64,000 nt of DNA, taken from assembly GCA_001799895.1 (NCBI GenBank), contig MGUI01000074.1, positions 104,467 to 168,466 of the forward strand, read 5' to 3'. Each line of letters starts with the position of its first letter. The stretch's first letter is position 1. Positions 8,410 through 18,431 of the stretch are shown here, piece after piece. Below the pieces are notes generated by a model. It had not been told where the DNA came from, made no database searches, and saw only the letters and a list, made by a program, of their open reading frames with translations. Position numbers and translations under genes: made by a program. Origin of the DNA: Elusimicrobia bacterium GWD2_63_28 (lineage in GTDB: Bacteria > Elusimicrobiota > Elusimicrobia > Elusimicrobiales > UBA9959).

Positions 8410-9381
8410 TTACTTCGTATATTGTATCAAAAGCTCTTCGGCCTCTTTAAGGGTTTTAAGCCGCATGAAGGCGCTCCGCGCACCGGAGGCGCCGGGCAGG
8501 CCTTTGAGCCAGTAGCCCACCAGCTTGCGCGCCCGGGTCAGGCCGCGCTCCTCGCCGTAGAGGCCGGCGTTCAGCTCGAGGAAGCGCAGGAAGAGCCGCA
8601 TGCGGTCGGCGCCGGAAGGGGGCGGCACGGAACCGCCGGAAAGTCCGGCGGCGATCTCGCTGAAGATCGCGGGGTTGAAGATGGCGGCGCGCCCGACGGC
8701 CACCCCGGCGCAGCCGGCCTCCAGCAGGGCGCGGGCGCCCTCGGAATTCTCCACGCCGCCGTTGCCGAAAACAGGGATCTTTACCGCGGCGGCCGTCGCC
8801 GCCACGGCTTCCAGGTCTATGGGGCCGGTATGGAACTGCGAGGCCGGCCGGCCGTGCAGGGTAATCGCGGAGGCGCCGGATTCTTCGGCGATCCTGGCCA
8901 GCAGCGGCCCCAGGTTCTCGCCGGCCTCCAGGCCCACGCGGAACTTTACCGTGACGGGGACCTTGACGCTTTTCACCATGCGCGAAATTATGTCGCCCAG
9001 CAGCAGCGGGGTCTTCATCAGCGCGGCCCCGGCGCCGGAGCGCAGCACCTTCTTCACCGGGCAGCCCGCGTTTATGTCCACGAGATCTGCCCCGGCGCGC
9101 TCTGCGGCCTGGGCGCCCAGCGCCATCGACGCCGGGTCGGCGCCGAAGAGCTGTATGGCGGCCGGCCGCTCGCCGGGCAGCAGCTCCAGCATCCTGAAGG
9201 ATTTTTTATTGGCGTATTTCAGGCTTTCGGCCGAAACCATCTCGGTCACGACGAGCCCGGCGCCGCCGCCCGCGGCTAAAATGCGGAAGGCGGCGTTGGT
9301 GATGCCGGCCATGGGGGCCAGCGCCAGGTTGTTTTTAAGTCCGACTTGCCCTATTTGCAGCGGGCGCAGCAGGGCGGTCAC
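8410..9381 (-). CDS. dusB: tRNA-dihydrouridine synthase, DusB type
   Basis: 323 residues starting at GTG, which overlaps the stop of the preceding gene (GTGA). It is an FMN-dependent TIM barrel: LAPMAGITNAAFR at the N terminus, the catalytic-cysteine loop INAGCPVKKV, GAALMKTP, VKFRVG and HGRPASQFHTG. It reduces uridines in tRNA using NADPH. Assignment to DusB rather than DusA or DusC rests on the N-terminal pattern (IGQVGLKNNLALAPMAG) and the length. It is coupled to the upstream anchored protein and the downstream mutS. Confidence 0.9.
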   Translation of the reverse strand: MTALLRPLQIGQVGLKNNLALAPMAGITNAAFRILAAGGGAGLVVTEMVSAESLKYANKKSFRMLELLPGERPAAIQLFGADPASMALGAQAAERAGADLVDINAGCPVKKVLRSGAGAALMKTPLLLGDIISRMVKSVKVPVTVKFRVGLEAGENLGPLLARIAEESGASAITLHGRPASQFHTGPIDLEAVAATAAAVKIPVFGNGGVENSEGARALLEAGCAGVAVGRAAIFNPAIFSEIAAGLSGGSVPPPSGADRMRLFLRFLELNAGLYGEERGLTRARKLVGYWLKGLPGASGARSAFMRLKTLKEAEELLIQYTK

Positions 9382-10148
9382 GGCTTGATGGCGTAATTGC
9401 CGTCGTGGGACAGGTGGAAGTCGCGCGGGGCGCGGCGGAACAGCGGCCCGGTCTCGCTGGCCGGGGCCCCCACCTTCCTCAGGACTTCCAGCTGGAACGC
9501 CGCAGCCTTGTCCTCTATGTAAAGTATCGCATCCATGCCAGCGTAGTCCAGGCGCGCGGGGTTGGCCTCCACCTGCAGCTCGCTGCTCTCTCCGGGCGGC
9601 GGCGGCGTGTACTTTTTAGACCGCCTCTTCTTCTTGTTGGCGGTGTAGGAGGCGTGCCAGGCCTGGTGGGCTATGACGCCGGCGCACCAGGTGAGCGAGC
9701 GGAAGGCGTGGGCGCTGGAAAGGGCGGCCACCGGCCGGCCGTTCTCCAGGTAAAAGCCGGTCTGCGTCTCGTTGCGCACGATGGAAAGGTTTTTCCTGAT
9801 GTAGAGGAAAGTCTCGCGGTCGGACATCCAGATCAGTTTCAGCGCGCTGGTCACCTGGCTGTTGAAGGACCGCGAGCCCTGTATGTCCAGGCCGGCTTTC
9901 GGGTCATAGGCTTCCGGGAGCCTGGCGGCCGCCTCGCCGGAGGATAAGGGTTCGGGAACGGCGGGAGCAGCGGGAGCGGCGGCCTGGGCGGCGGGCTTCT
10001 GCGCGAAGATCCTGGCAGTTTCCACCGCGGGGGCCTCCTGCCCGGCGCCGGGCGCGCGGACCCGGATAAAGTACCAGACGCCGGCGCCCATCAGCAGCAG
10101 CGGCAGCAGGGCCAGCACTTTATGCGTGCGGAAGAAACTATTGTTCAT
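9378..10148 (-). CDS. Membrane-anchored protein with an HxxxH motif, unknown function
   Basis: 256 residues. A short basic N terminus and one transmembrane segment (VLALLPLLLMGAGVWYFI) are followed by an Ala/Pro-rich linker to about residue 80 and an extracytoplasmic domain. The domain contains AGVIAHQAWHASY, an HxxxH pattern inside a predicted helix, and a later helix EDKAAAFQLEVLRK. This arrangement resembles metal-dependent peptidase-like folds, but the classical HExxH is absent, so no activity is claimed. It is first in the operon with dusB and mutS. The REP-like palindrome begins at its start codon. Confidence 0.6.
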   Translation of the reverse strand: MNNSFFRTHKVLALLPLLLMGAGVWYFIRVRAPGAGQEAPAVETARIFAQKPAAQAAAPAAPAVPEPLSSGEAAARLPEAYDPKAGLDIQGSRSFNSQVTSALKLIWMSDRETFLYIRKNLSIVRNETQTGFYLENGRPVAALSSAHAFRSLTWCAGVIAHQAWHASYTANKKKRRSKKYTPPPPGESSELQVEANPARLDYAGMDAILYIEDKAAAFQLEVLRKVGAPASETGPLFRRAPRDFHLSHDGNYAIKP

Positions 10149-10242
10149 GGGGTCAGGTCTCTACTTTTGACCTAGCTCTAAAACCATGTTCCTGGAACGA
10201 GAACGGGGGCCGAGGTCAAAAGTAAAGACCTGACCCCCGTTC
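10149..10242. repeat. REP/BIME-like long palindromic element
   Basis: The arms 10149-10173 and 10213-10237 are inverted copies, 24 of 25 positions matching. Each begins GGGGTCAGGTCT and reads on through ACTTTTGACCT. A second inner pair, GAACGGGGG (10201-10209) and CCCCCGTTC (10234-10242), partly overlaps the right arm. The GGGGTCAGGTCTTTACTTTTGAC-type end resembles palindromes mobilised by REP-associated tyrosine transposases. No transposase gene lies nearby. Confidence 0.75.
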
Positions 10243-10254
10243 GTTCGGCGGCGC

Positions 10255-10656
10255 TTACTTAAGCGCTTTCAGGTAGGACTTGTAGAAAGCCTGCAGTTCG
10301 CCGGCGGGGTCCTGGAATTCCAGTACGTGCTTCTTGCAGCCGCGGCGCGAGCAGATCTGCACCTGGCCGCCGGCCTTCAGTTCAAAAGCTATCATCTGGG
10401 AGGAGCAGGCGTCGCACTTGCGGGTGCTCTTCAGGTCGACCTTGCAGTGAGGGCAGCGGAAACCGGCCACTTTGCCCGCGGGCATGTTGAGCTCGGTCTC
10501 GACTTTATAGCTGCCGTAAAGGGAGCTGAGGTAGAGGGGGGCGTGCTTGCCGGCGTAGGTCAGGTTGACCTCGATGGACGGAACGCCGTCGAGTTTCTTG
10601 GCCGAGTTCATCAGCGCCTTGCCGCAATGGGGACATTTTACCTGAACGCTTACCAT
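10255..10656 (-). CDS. Small multi-zinc-ribbon protein
   Basis: 133 residues with three or four Cys pairs: CPHCG at residues 8-12, CPHC near 68, CDAC near 80 and C-x4-C (CSRRGC) near 102. The middle section has beta-rich sequence (SIEVNLTYAGKHAPLYLSSL). This is a zinc-ribbon protein, perhaps a structural or nucleic-acid-binding factor. No enzyme domain is visible. The start is supported by GGAGGC just upstream. It is separated from the macB end by about 70 bp holding an AT-rich palindrome (10704-10718). Confidence 0.65.
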   Translation of the reverse strand: MVSVQVKCPHCGKALMNSAKKLDGVPSIEVNLTYAGKHAPLYLSSLYGSYKVETELNMPAGKVAGFRCPHCKVDLKSTRKCDACSSQMIAFELKAGGQVQICSRRGCKKHVLEFQDPAGELQAFYKSYLKALK

Positions 10657-10726
10657 AGGTGCCTCCAGAAAACCAGGTTCCGTCCCGGGTCTTGCCCGGG
10701 GTCTTGATAATATATCAAATTATGCC

Positions 10727-12676
<1,950 letters not shown>

Positions 12677-12705
12677 AAAATCTTCTTCTGCCGCGGGGGC
12701 GGACG

Positions 12706-13686
12706 TCAGCGCCCGCTGACCGCCCGCTGCTGCTGCCTGTTCATCGACGGCCGCTTGGGCATCAGCGGGTTGCTGCCGGAGGAGTCCACCTGCGAGGAGT
12801 AGCCCCGCATCTGGAAATACACCTTGTCGCCCGCCGACAGGCCGGAGGCTATCTCCACCAGGTCCCCTTCGTTCTGCCCCGTCTCCACGCGGGCGTAGAC
12901 CGGCTGCCCGTCCTTCAGCTCCGTTATCACGGCAGTCTCGCCGGCCGGGTCCGTGACGATGGCCGCGGCCGGCAGCAGCAGGACGTCCTTGCGCTCGGAC
13001 ACGCTGACCTTGATATTGGCGGTCATCTGCGAGCGGAAGAAGGGGGGGACGCGGTCAGGCCGGATCTTCACGGTATAGGTGACCACGTTGTTTTTGGTGG
13101 TACCCTCGTCGAGGATCTTAAAGATGGTGCCCTTGACCGGCTTGTCGGGGTAGGAGTCCAGCACGATGGTGGCGCGCTGCCCCCGCTTGAGACGGCCGAT
13201 ATCGGATTCGTCGAGGCTGGCCGAGACTATCAGCTTGTCGGAGATGGCGAACAGGACGGTGTTGGCGCCCACGGTCTGCCCCTCCACCACGTTCCGGAGT
13301 ATCAGGGTGCCGTCTATCGGCGAGATCACCTTGATCGGCTTGTAGGTTTCCTTCCACTGCGCGTACTGGTCGTCGCCGGAGGCGCGCGCGGCGTCCAGGA
13401 TGGCCACGCGGTCCGACGAGCTCATCAGCGCCAGCACCTCGCCGGCCCGGATCTGCTCGCCTTCCTCCACCAGGATCTCCTCGATGCGGCCGCCGGAGGA
13501 GGGCTGTATCTCCACGCGGTTCTCGGGCTGCACCACGCCGGTGGTGTCCACCATTTCGGAAAGGTCCCGCAGCTCGGCCTGCGCCTGCCGGTACCGGGGC
13601 TTGCTCTTGCCGTTCTTGCTCTTGAAAGCGTACCACCCGCCGCCCGCCAGCGCCGCTATAACCAGCACGATGATGATCTTTTTCAT
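12706..13686 (-). CDS. Periplasmic adaptor (MacA/HlyD family) lacking most of the coiled-coil hairpin
   Basis: 326 residues. One N-terminal TM segment (IIIVLVIAALAGGGWYAF) is followed by the first lipoyl half (GGRIEEILVEEGEQIRAGEVLA), then only about 27 residues (ILDAARASGDDQYAQWKETY) before the second half (VISPIDGTLILRNVVEGQTV). Typical MacA has a long alpha hairpin at this point. Beta-barrel and membrane-proximal domains follow, and the C-terminal 25 residues are basic and Ser/Pro-rich. It bridges MacB to the TolC-like protein. The short hairpin implies a different docking geometry. Confidence 0.88.
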   Translation of the reverse strand: MKKIIIVLVIAALAGGGWYAFKSKNGKSKPRYRQAQAELRDLSEMVDTTGVVQPENRVEIQPSSGGRIEEILVEEGEQIRAGEVLALMSSSDRVAILDAARASGDDQYAQWKETYKPIKVISPIDGTLILRNVVEGQTVGANTVLFAISDKLIVSASLDESDIGRLKRGQRATIVLDSYPDKPVKGTIFKILDEGTTKNNVVTYTVKIRPDRVPPFFRSQMTANIKVSVSERKDVLLLPAAAIVTDPAGETAVITELKDGQPVYARVETGQNEGDLVEIASGLSAGDKVYFQMRGYSSQVDSSGSNPLMPKRPSMNRQQQRAVSGR

Positions 13687-13696
13687 ATGGTTCCCT

Positions 13697-14962
13697 TTAT
13701 TTCTCCACGCCCACGCCCAGCAGCTGCTCCAGCGACGCCTTGCGGCTGTGGGCCGTGCGCGCGTAATCCAGCTGGTTCAGGTCGGAGTCCACGAAATTCT
13801 GCTCCACGTTCTCCAGGTCGAGGAAGCTGATCTTGCCGGCCATGTACTTGATCTGGGCTTCCTTGTAGCGCTCCTCGTTGGCCCTCAGCAGCGAGGCGCT
13901 GGCCAGCGCGGTCTCGGCCGAGCTCTGGTAATCCTCGTAGCCGGTGCGCAGCGAGGCGGCCAGCGAGATACGCGCCGCCCTGTAGTTCTCCTCGGCCGCC
14001 GTCAGGGCCTTCTTATTGGCCGAGAGGTTGTTGAAATAGTAGGTGGGCCCGCCCGAGAAGAGGGGGAGGCTCAGGCTGAGCCCCATGGACCAGCTCTTGT
14101 TCTCGGGGAATTCGCTGTCGCCGGTCCAGCCGTAGGACCCGCTGGCCCGCAGCGTGGGGTAGGCGTAATAGCGGGCCGAAGCGGCGCGCTCTTTGGCGGC
14201 TTCCAAAGTCTTTTTGGCCGACACGATGCGCGGGGACTGCTCAAGCGCGTTCTCCACCTCGCTGTCCGCCAGCGAGTAGGACGGCACGCTGATATCCCCC
14301 AGGGCCTTTACCTGCCTGACGCCCTCAAGGCCGATGGCCTCGAGCAGCGCGCGCTGGGCCGCGGTCAGCTGGCGCTCGGCCTTCCTCACGGAGACGGCGG
14401 CGTTCTCGGCCAGCGCGGCGGTGTAGAGCGCGTTGCCCTTGGACTCCATGCCGCTCTCGTACTTCAGCTGCAGCAGCTTGGCGTTCTCCACGCGGATATT
14501 CAGGATCTTCTTCTGCACGTCCACGCGCCGCTGGGCGAACAGCAGGTCGGTAAAAGCCCCGGTCAGGGCCTGGCGGGCCGAAGCCGAGGCGGCCAGGTAG
14601 TCGGCCTCCGCCTTCTCCTTGGAGATGCGGCTGCTCTTCACGGTGGAAACGGTCCTGAGGTTGAGCAGGTCCTCGGAGGCCGAGATGGAGGCGCTCCAGC
14701 TGTTGGAGGGGTCGCGGAGGTCGCCGCCGCTGCGGCTGACGCCGTGCGACACGCTGACGGACGGGAAATAGGAATTCAGGCTGGCCAGGTAGCTGGAGCC
14801 GGCCTGCTCCATCGAGGCCAGGGCCGCCTTGACCGAGGGGTTATGCTGCAGGGCCAGCTTGCGCGCCTCGTCCCAGGTAAGCGCCAGGTCCTGCCCGGCC
14901 GCGGCCGGGCAGGCCGCCAGGGCCAGGGCAGCGATCATGAGGAAGGTTTTAAGTATATTCAT
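13697..14962 (-). CDS. TolC-family outer-membrane efflux protein
   Basis: 421 residues with a signal peptide (MNILKTFLMIAALALAACPAAA). It has two OEP repeats; helical segments contain LTWDEARKLALQHNPSVKAA at the N terminus and LRASGSYGWTGDSEFPENKS in the second repeat. It forms the outer-membrane channel of the tripartite pump with the two genes immediately downstream (10-bp gap to the adaptor). A TetR-type operator lies about 60 bp upstream of the start. Confidence 0.9.
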   Translation of the reverse strand: MNILKTFLMIAALALAACPAAAGQDLALTWDEARKLALQHNPSVKAALASMEQAGSSYLASLNSYFPSVSVSHGVSRSGGDLRDPSNSWSASISASEDLLNLRTVSTVKSSRISKEKAEADYLAASASARQALTGAFTDLLFAQRRVDVQKKILNIRVENAKLLQLKYESGMESKGNALYTAALAENAAVSVRKAERQLTAAQRALLEAIGLEGVRQVKALGDISVPSYSLADSEVENALEQSPRIVSAKKTLEAAKERAASARYYAYPTLRASGSYGWTGDSEFPENKSWSMGLSLSLPLFSGGPTYYFNNLSANKKALTAAEENYRAARISLAASLRTGYEDYQSSAETALASASLLRANEERYKEAQIKYMAGKISFLDLENVEQNFVDSDLNQLDYARTAHSRKASLEQLLGVGVEK

Positions 14963-15022
14963 AGGTTATGTAGTGCCGCGTCTACAGTACAACGCGCAGG
15001 GGGCCGGTTTTATTGCAAATAT

Positions 15023-15038
15023 TTTACCGGTCGGTAAA
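15023..15038. promoter_or_regulatory. TetR-type operator upstream of the efflux operon
   Basis: A perfect 16-bp palindrome, TTTACCG-GT-CGGTAAA. On the minus strand a TATAAT hexamer (15046-15041) lies just upstream, so the operator would cover the transcription start of the tolC-macA-macB operon. The TACCG/CGGTA half-site is typical of TetR/AcrR regulators. No such regulator gene is in the window. Confidence 0.65.
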
Positions 15039-15047
15039 TTATTATAG

Positions 15048-15084
15048 CAAAAGGCCCGCTCCGCTATTGGCGGGCGGGCCTTGC
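15048..15084 (-). terminator. Terminator of the FAD/Fe-S dehydrogenase operon
   Basis: Read on the minus strand, an AAGGCCCGC arm and a GCGGGCCTT arm form a stem, followed by TTTTGC. Its downstream end abuts the -10 hexamer of the efflux operon. Confidence 0.7.
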
Positions 15085-15099
15085 CGGGCGGGAGGCGCC

Positions 15100-16257
15100 C
15101 TACTTCAGCTTTTCCTGGCCGGCGAAGCTGCGCTCCAGTTTGAAGCCGGCGAGGATATCCCTGTCCTCTTCGGAGGGCTGGCCCGCCATATGCGCGGCCA
15201 GCGCCTCGCCCAGGCCGGGCCCCAGCATGAAGCCCTGCCCGCACATGCCCACCGCCAGCACGTAGCCCTTCAGCGCGGCGGGGAAATCCGCCACCGGGAA
15301 ACCGTCCGGGGTCATGGGGTAGAGGCCGCGCCAGGTGCGGCGCACCTTCAGCGTGGCCAGATTGGGCATCAGCGAGATCATGCGGCGCGAGATCTCCGGC
15401 AGGAACTCCGAAGTGGAGCGCCGGTCATGGCCCCAGATGGGCGGCTGCGGGGTGAGGCAGAACACTATCTGCCCTTCCCAGTTCTGGTAGAAATAATAAT
15501 TCTTGGACTTGTCCCCGGGGCGTATATCCACCACCATCGGGTCGAAGAACCGGGCTGCCGGCTCGGTGATGCCCGCCTCGTGGCAGTCCGGGTTCACCGG
15601 CACCTTTATCCCGGCCAGGTCCGAGACGGCGGCGGCCTCGGCGCCGGCGGCGTTGACCACCCACTTGGCGTCGTAGCGCCCGAGCGGGGTGCGCACGCCC
15701 TTCACTTCCCCGTTCTCGGAGAGGATCTCCTTCACCGGCTCGTGGAAATGAAATTCCGCGCCCAGCTTGACGGCGCGGCGGTAGAAGGCGTTGACGGAGA
15801 GCAGCGGGGAGGCGGAGCCGTCGTCGGGAGAGTAAGTGCCGCCGCGCAGATCCTTGTCGGCGATGCCGGGCACCAGCGCCCGCACCTTCTCCGGGCCTAT
15901 CCAGTCGATGTTCAGGCCGAAGCCGCGCTGCACCTTCAGCAGTTCCCTGAGGACGCGCTCGTCGTTCTCGGTATATACCGGGAACAGGTAGCCGCCCTTT
16001 ATCCAGCCTATATCGTCGCCGTGCTCCTTGTGCCAGGTGGAGAAGATCTTCAGGCTGCGCAGGCAGGCCTTTATCTTGGAGCCGTCAGAATGCGTGGCCC
16101 GCAGGCCGCCTATGGCGCACTTGTTCTGCCCCTGCCCCGGGGAGGCCGCGGCCTCCAGCACCAGGGTCTTCAGCTCGCGCTTGGCCAGCGCCATAGCCAG
16201 CGGGGTACCAATGCTGCCCGCGCCTATGATAATGACGTCGTAATTGTTTTCAGCCAT
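15100..16257 (-). CDS. FAD-dependent amino-acid/amine dehydrogenase, small (beta) subunit
   Basis: 385 residues of the DAO fold. The N-terminal Rossmann motif is VIIIGAGSIGTPLAMALAKR with a following acidic residue (LVLEA). A C-terminal GMCGQGFMLGPGLGEALA segment contacts FAD. It resembles the beta subunits of sarcosine oxidase, opine oxidase, dye-linked L-proline dehydrogenase and hydrogen cyanide synthase. The partner gene 8 bp upstream encodes the matching large subunit. The pair probably oxidises a secondary amine or amino acid and passes electrons through FAD and Fe-S centres. The substrate cannot be read from sequence. Confidence 0.8.
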   Translation of the reverse strand: MAENNYDVIIIGAGSIGTPLAMALAKRELKTLVLEAAASPGQGQNKCAIGGLRATHSDGSKIKACLRSLKIFSTWHKEHGDDIGWIKGGYLFPVYTENDERVLRELLKVQRGFGLNIDWIGPEKVRALVPGIADKDLRGGTYSPDDGSASPLLSVNAFYRRAVKLGAEFHFHEPVKEILSENGEVKGVRTPLGRYDAKWVVNAAGAEAAAVSDLAGIKVPVNPDCHEAGITEPAARFFDPMVVDIRPGDKSKNYYFYQNWEGQIVFCLTPQPPIWGHDRRSTSEFLPEISRRMISLMPNLATLKVRRTWRGLYPMTPDGFPVADFPAALKGYVLAVGMCGQGFMLGPGLGEALAAHMAGQPSEEDRDILAGFKLERSFAGQEKLK

Positions 16258-16265
16258 ATGTTCTC

Positions 16266-18362
16266 CTAAAATCCGCTCCAGCTGGCTTTTTCATCGGCCT
16301 CGGTGCGGCATTTCACTCCGGAGAAGACGCCCAGCGGCGCCTCCACGAACAGCGGCCGCCTGGTGAAGCCCGTGACCGTCTTGAGGTCCACGCCCTCGCT
16401 GCGGAAGATATTGAGCAGCAGGGCCGAGCAGGTCTTGGCCCCGCAGGCGCCCATGCCGGCCCGGGTGACGGCTTTCAGCTGGTTCAGGTCCCGCGTGCCG
16501 GCGCGTATGGCCCGGCGTATCTCGCCCAGGCTCACCCTTTCGCAGCGGCAGATCACCGTTTCATCGTCGGACTTGGCCAGCTCGGCCGGGGTTTTAACTC
16601 CGGCCTCGGCGGGGAAAAGCTTCAGGGACACGGCCAGGTCCGCGATCTCCGGGGTGGACTTCACTATGACGATCAGCGTGTTCTCGGCCTTGAAGTCTTT
16701 TACGTCTATTACCTCGGCCTCGCCGAGCTCTGCGCCTTCCCAGCCGGTCAGCAGCACGCGGTCGCCCTTCTTGACCAAACCGCGGCCTATCTCGAAAGGC
16801 AGGGCCACCGAAGGATTGGCCGGGTCCTTGCGGTAATCCACTATGGTCACGGCCAGGCCGGGGCAGATGAGCAGGCACTTGAAGCAGCCTATGCAGTCCC
16901 CGGTGAACCGGGGCGTATTCATGATGCTCTCGCCGGAGAGCTTGATGGATTTCTTGGGGCAGACGGTCACGCAGGGGTTGCAGGGGATCTCCTGGCGGCA
17001 ATGCAGCACGGGGTAGACCTGCTTGTCGTGGTCCTTCTTCGCCGGCTCCTTGGTGACGCCGGGGCGTGATTTCAGGACCTGGAGCCGGTCGAACCAGAAC
17101 TCCGGCACCGGCGCGGCCATCACCCCGAGCGACTTGAGCACCTTGTGCGCGGTGATCTTGCCGCTGAACATGGCGGCCGAGGCTTCAGCTATCTCTTCGG
17201 CGTCGCCGCAGACGAAAGCCTCCATGCCGGCCTCCCGGGCCTGGGCGTGAAACTCGTCCACGGAGGAAAGGCCCACGGCTATCAGCAGCGTGTCGGCCGC
17301 GAATTTTTTCTCGGTGCCGGGCAGGGGTTTGAACTTTTCGTCCACTTCGGCTATCGTCACGGATTCCAGGCTCTCCTTGCCGTCCGCGCGCAGTATGGTG
17401 TGGCGGGTGTATACCGGCACGCCCAGGCGCTTTATCTTGTCCTCGTGCACCTTGTAGCCGCCGCATTTGGGCAGGGCCTCTATGAGCCCGACCACGGCGA
17501 TGCCGGCCTGCAGGGCGTGGTAGGCCGCTATCAGCCCCACGTTGCCGCCGCCGACGATGAAGAGCCGCTTGGCCGGCCGCACAAGGTCGCGGTTGACCAG
17601 CGTCTGGAAGGCGCCGGCGCCGTAGACGCCGGGCAGGGTATTGCCGGGAAAGGCCAGGGATTTCTCGCGGGCGCCGGTGGCGCTGATAACGGCCTTGGGC
17701 CTGATCAGGTAATACTTGTCGCCGCGCAGCACGCCCACCTTCTTGTCGGAGAACACGGCCAGGCAGGTGGCGTTGGCCCAGGCCTGCACGGAGGGATAAT
17801 CCTTGAGCTGGTCTTCCAGCTTGCCCGCGATGTCCACGCCGCGGGTGCCGGCGTAGCAGTCTTCCACAGAGCCGAAAAATTTATGCGTCTGCAGCACCAG
17901 CTTGCCGCCGAAGCGGTCCTTGTCGTCGATGATGAGCGTTTTGACGCCCAGCTGGCCCAGCTCGGCCGCGGCCGCCAGGCCCGAAGGTCCGGCGCCGATG
18001 ATGAGCGCGTCGAAGTCCAGCTCCTCCACGCGGCCGAACTCCTGCACGCAGGCCACGCGCGGCAGGCGGGCCTCGCCTCGCAGCGTCTCCACGCGCATGC
18101 CCTCGCGGGCCGCGGTCACGCAGGACTTAACGGTCAGCCCGTCGGCGATGACCGAGCACTGGGCGCACTGGCCGTTGGCGCAGAAGATGCCCTGCGGGGC
18201 GTCGTCCTTCTTGTGCCGGCTGAAGATCTTTATCCCGTTGGCGTAGAGCGCGCTGGAGATCATCTCGCCCTCCAGCGCCTCGCAGGTTTTCCCGTCGAAA
18301 GTGAATTTCACGGTTTTCCGCTCTTCCGGCTGGAGAACGGGGTGTTCGGTTATCCTTTCCAT
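16266..18362 (-). CDS. Fe-S flavoprotein large (alpha) subunit of an amino-acid/amine dehydrogenase
   Basis: 698 residues from the ATG at 18362; the frame stays open further upstream, but that part is low-complexity and crosses the divergent promoter. Order of domains: an N-terminal [2Fe-2S] ferredoxin-like domain with C61, C66, C69 and C81; an FAD/NAD Rossmann domain (IIGAGPSGLAAAAELGQLG, about 121-139); a second Rossmann motif (FIVGGGNVGLIAAYHAL); two ferredoxin-type 4Fe-4S motifs (CNPCVTVCP and CIGCFKCLLICP); and a C-terminal BFD-like [2Fe-2S] domain (CRCERV and GMGACGAKTC). The combination of N-terminal 2Fe-2S, internal ferredoxin and BFD matches the large subunits of opine/sarcosine/proline dehydrogenase-type complexes. 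The added 4Fe-4S insert suggests an anaerobic electron acceptor. Confidence 0.82.
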   Translation of the reverse strand: MERITEHPVLQPEERKTVKFTFDGKTCEALEGEMISSALYANGIKIFSRHKKDDAPQGIFCANGQCAQCSVIADGLTVKSCVTAAREGMRVETLRGEARLPRVACVQEFGRVEELDFDALIIGAGPSGLAAAAELGQLGVKTLIIDDKDRFGGKLVLQTHKFFGSVEDCYAGTRGVDIAGKLEDQLKDYPSVQAWANATCLAVFSDKKVGVLRGDKYYLIRPKAVISATGAREKSLAFPGNTLPGVYGAGAFQTLVNRDLVRPAKRLFIVGGGNVGLIAAYHALQAGIAVVGLIEALPKCGGYKVHEDKIKRLGVPVYTRHTILRADGKESLESVTIAEVDEKFKPLPGTEKKFAADTLLIAVGLSSVDEFHAQAREAGMEAFVCGDAEEIAEASAAMFSGKITAHKVLKSLGVMAAPVPEFWFDRLQVLKSRPGVTKEPAKKDHDKQVYPVLHCRQEIPCNPCVTVCPKKSIKLSGESIMNTPRFTGDCIGCFKCLLICPGLAVTIVDYRKDPANPSVALPFEIGRGLVKKGDRVLLTGWEGAELGEAEVIDVKDFKAENTLIVIVKSTPEIADLAVSLKLFPAEAGVKTPAELAKSDDETVICRCERVSLGEIRRAIRAGTRDLNQLKAVTRAGMGACGAKTCSALLLNIFRSEGVDLKTVTGFTRRPLFVEAPLGVFSGVKCRTEADEKASWSGF

Positions 18363-18431
18363 ATTGTCCTTTGGCGCCGGCGCGCGGGCCGCCGGCCGGC
18401 TTCTTTTTATATAGTACAATAAAAAAAACTT

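Noticed and set aside
17145..18422. 425-codon plus-strand frame opposite the Fe-S flavoprotein
   Set aside because: It lies antisense to a gene with many conserved motifs and has no domain of its own.
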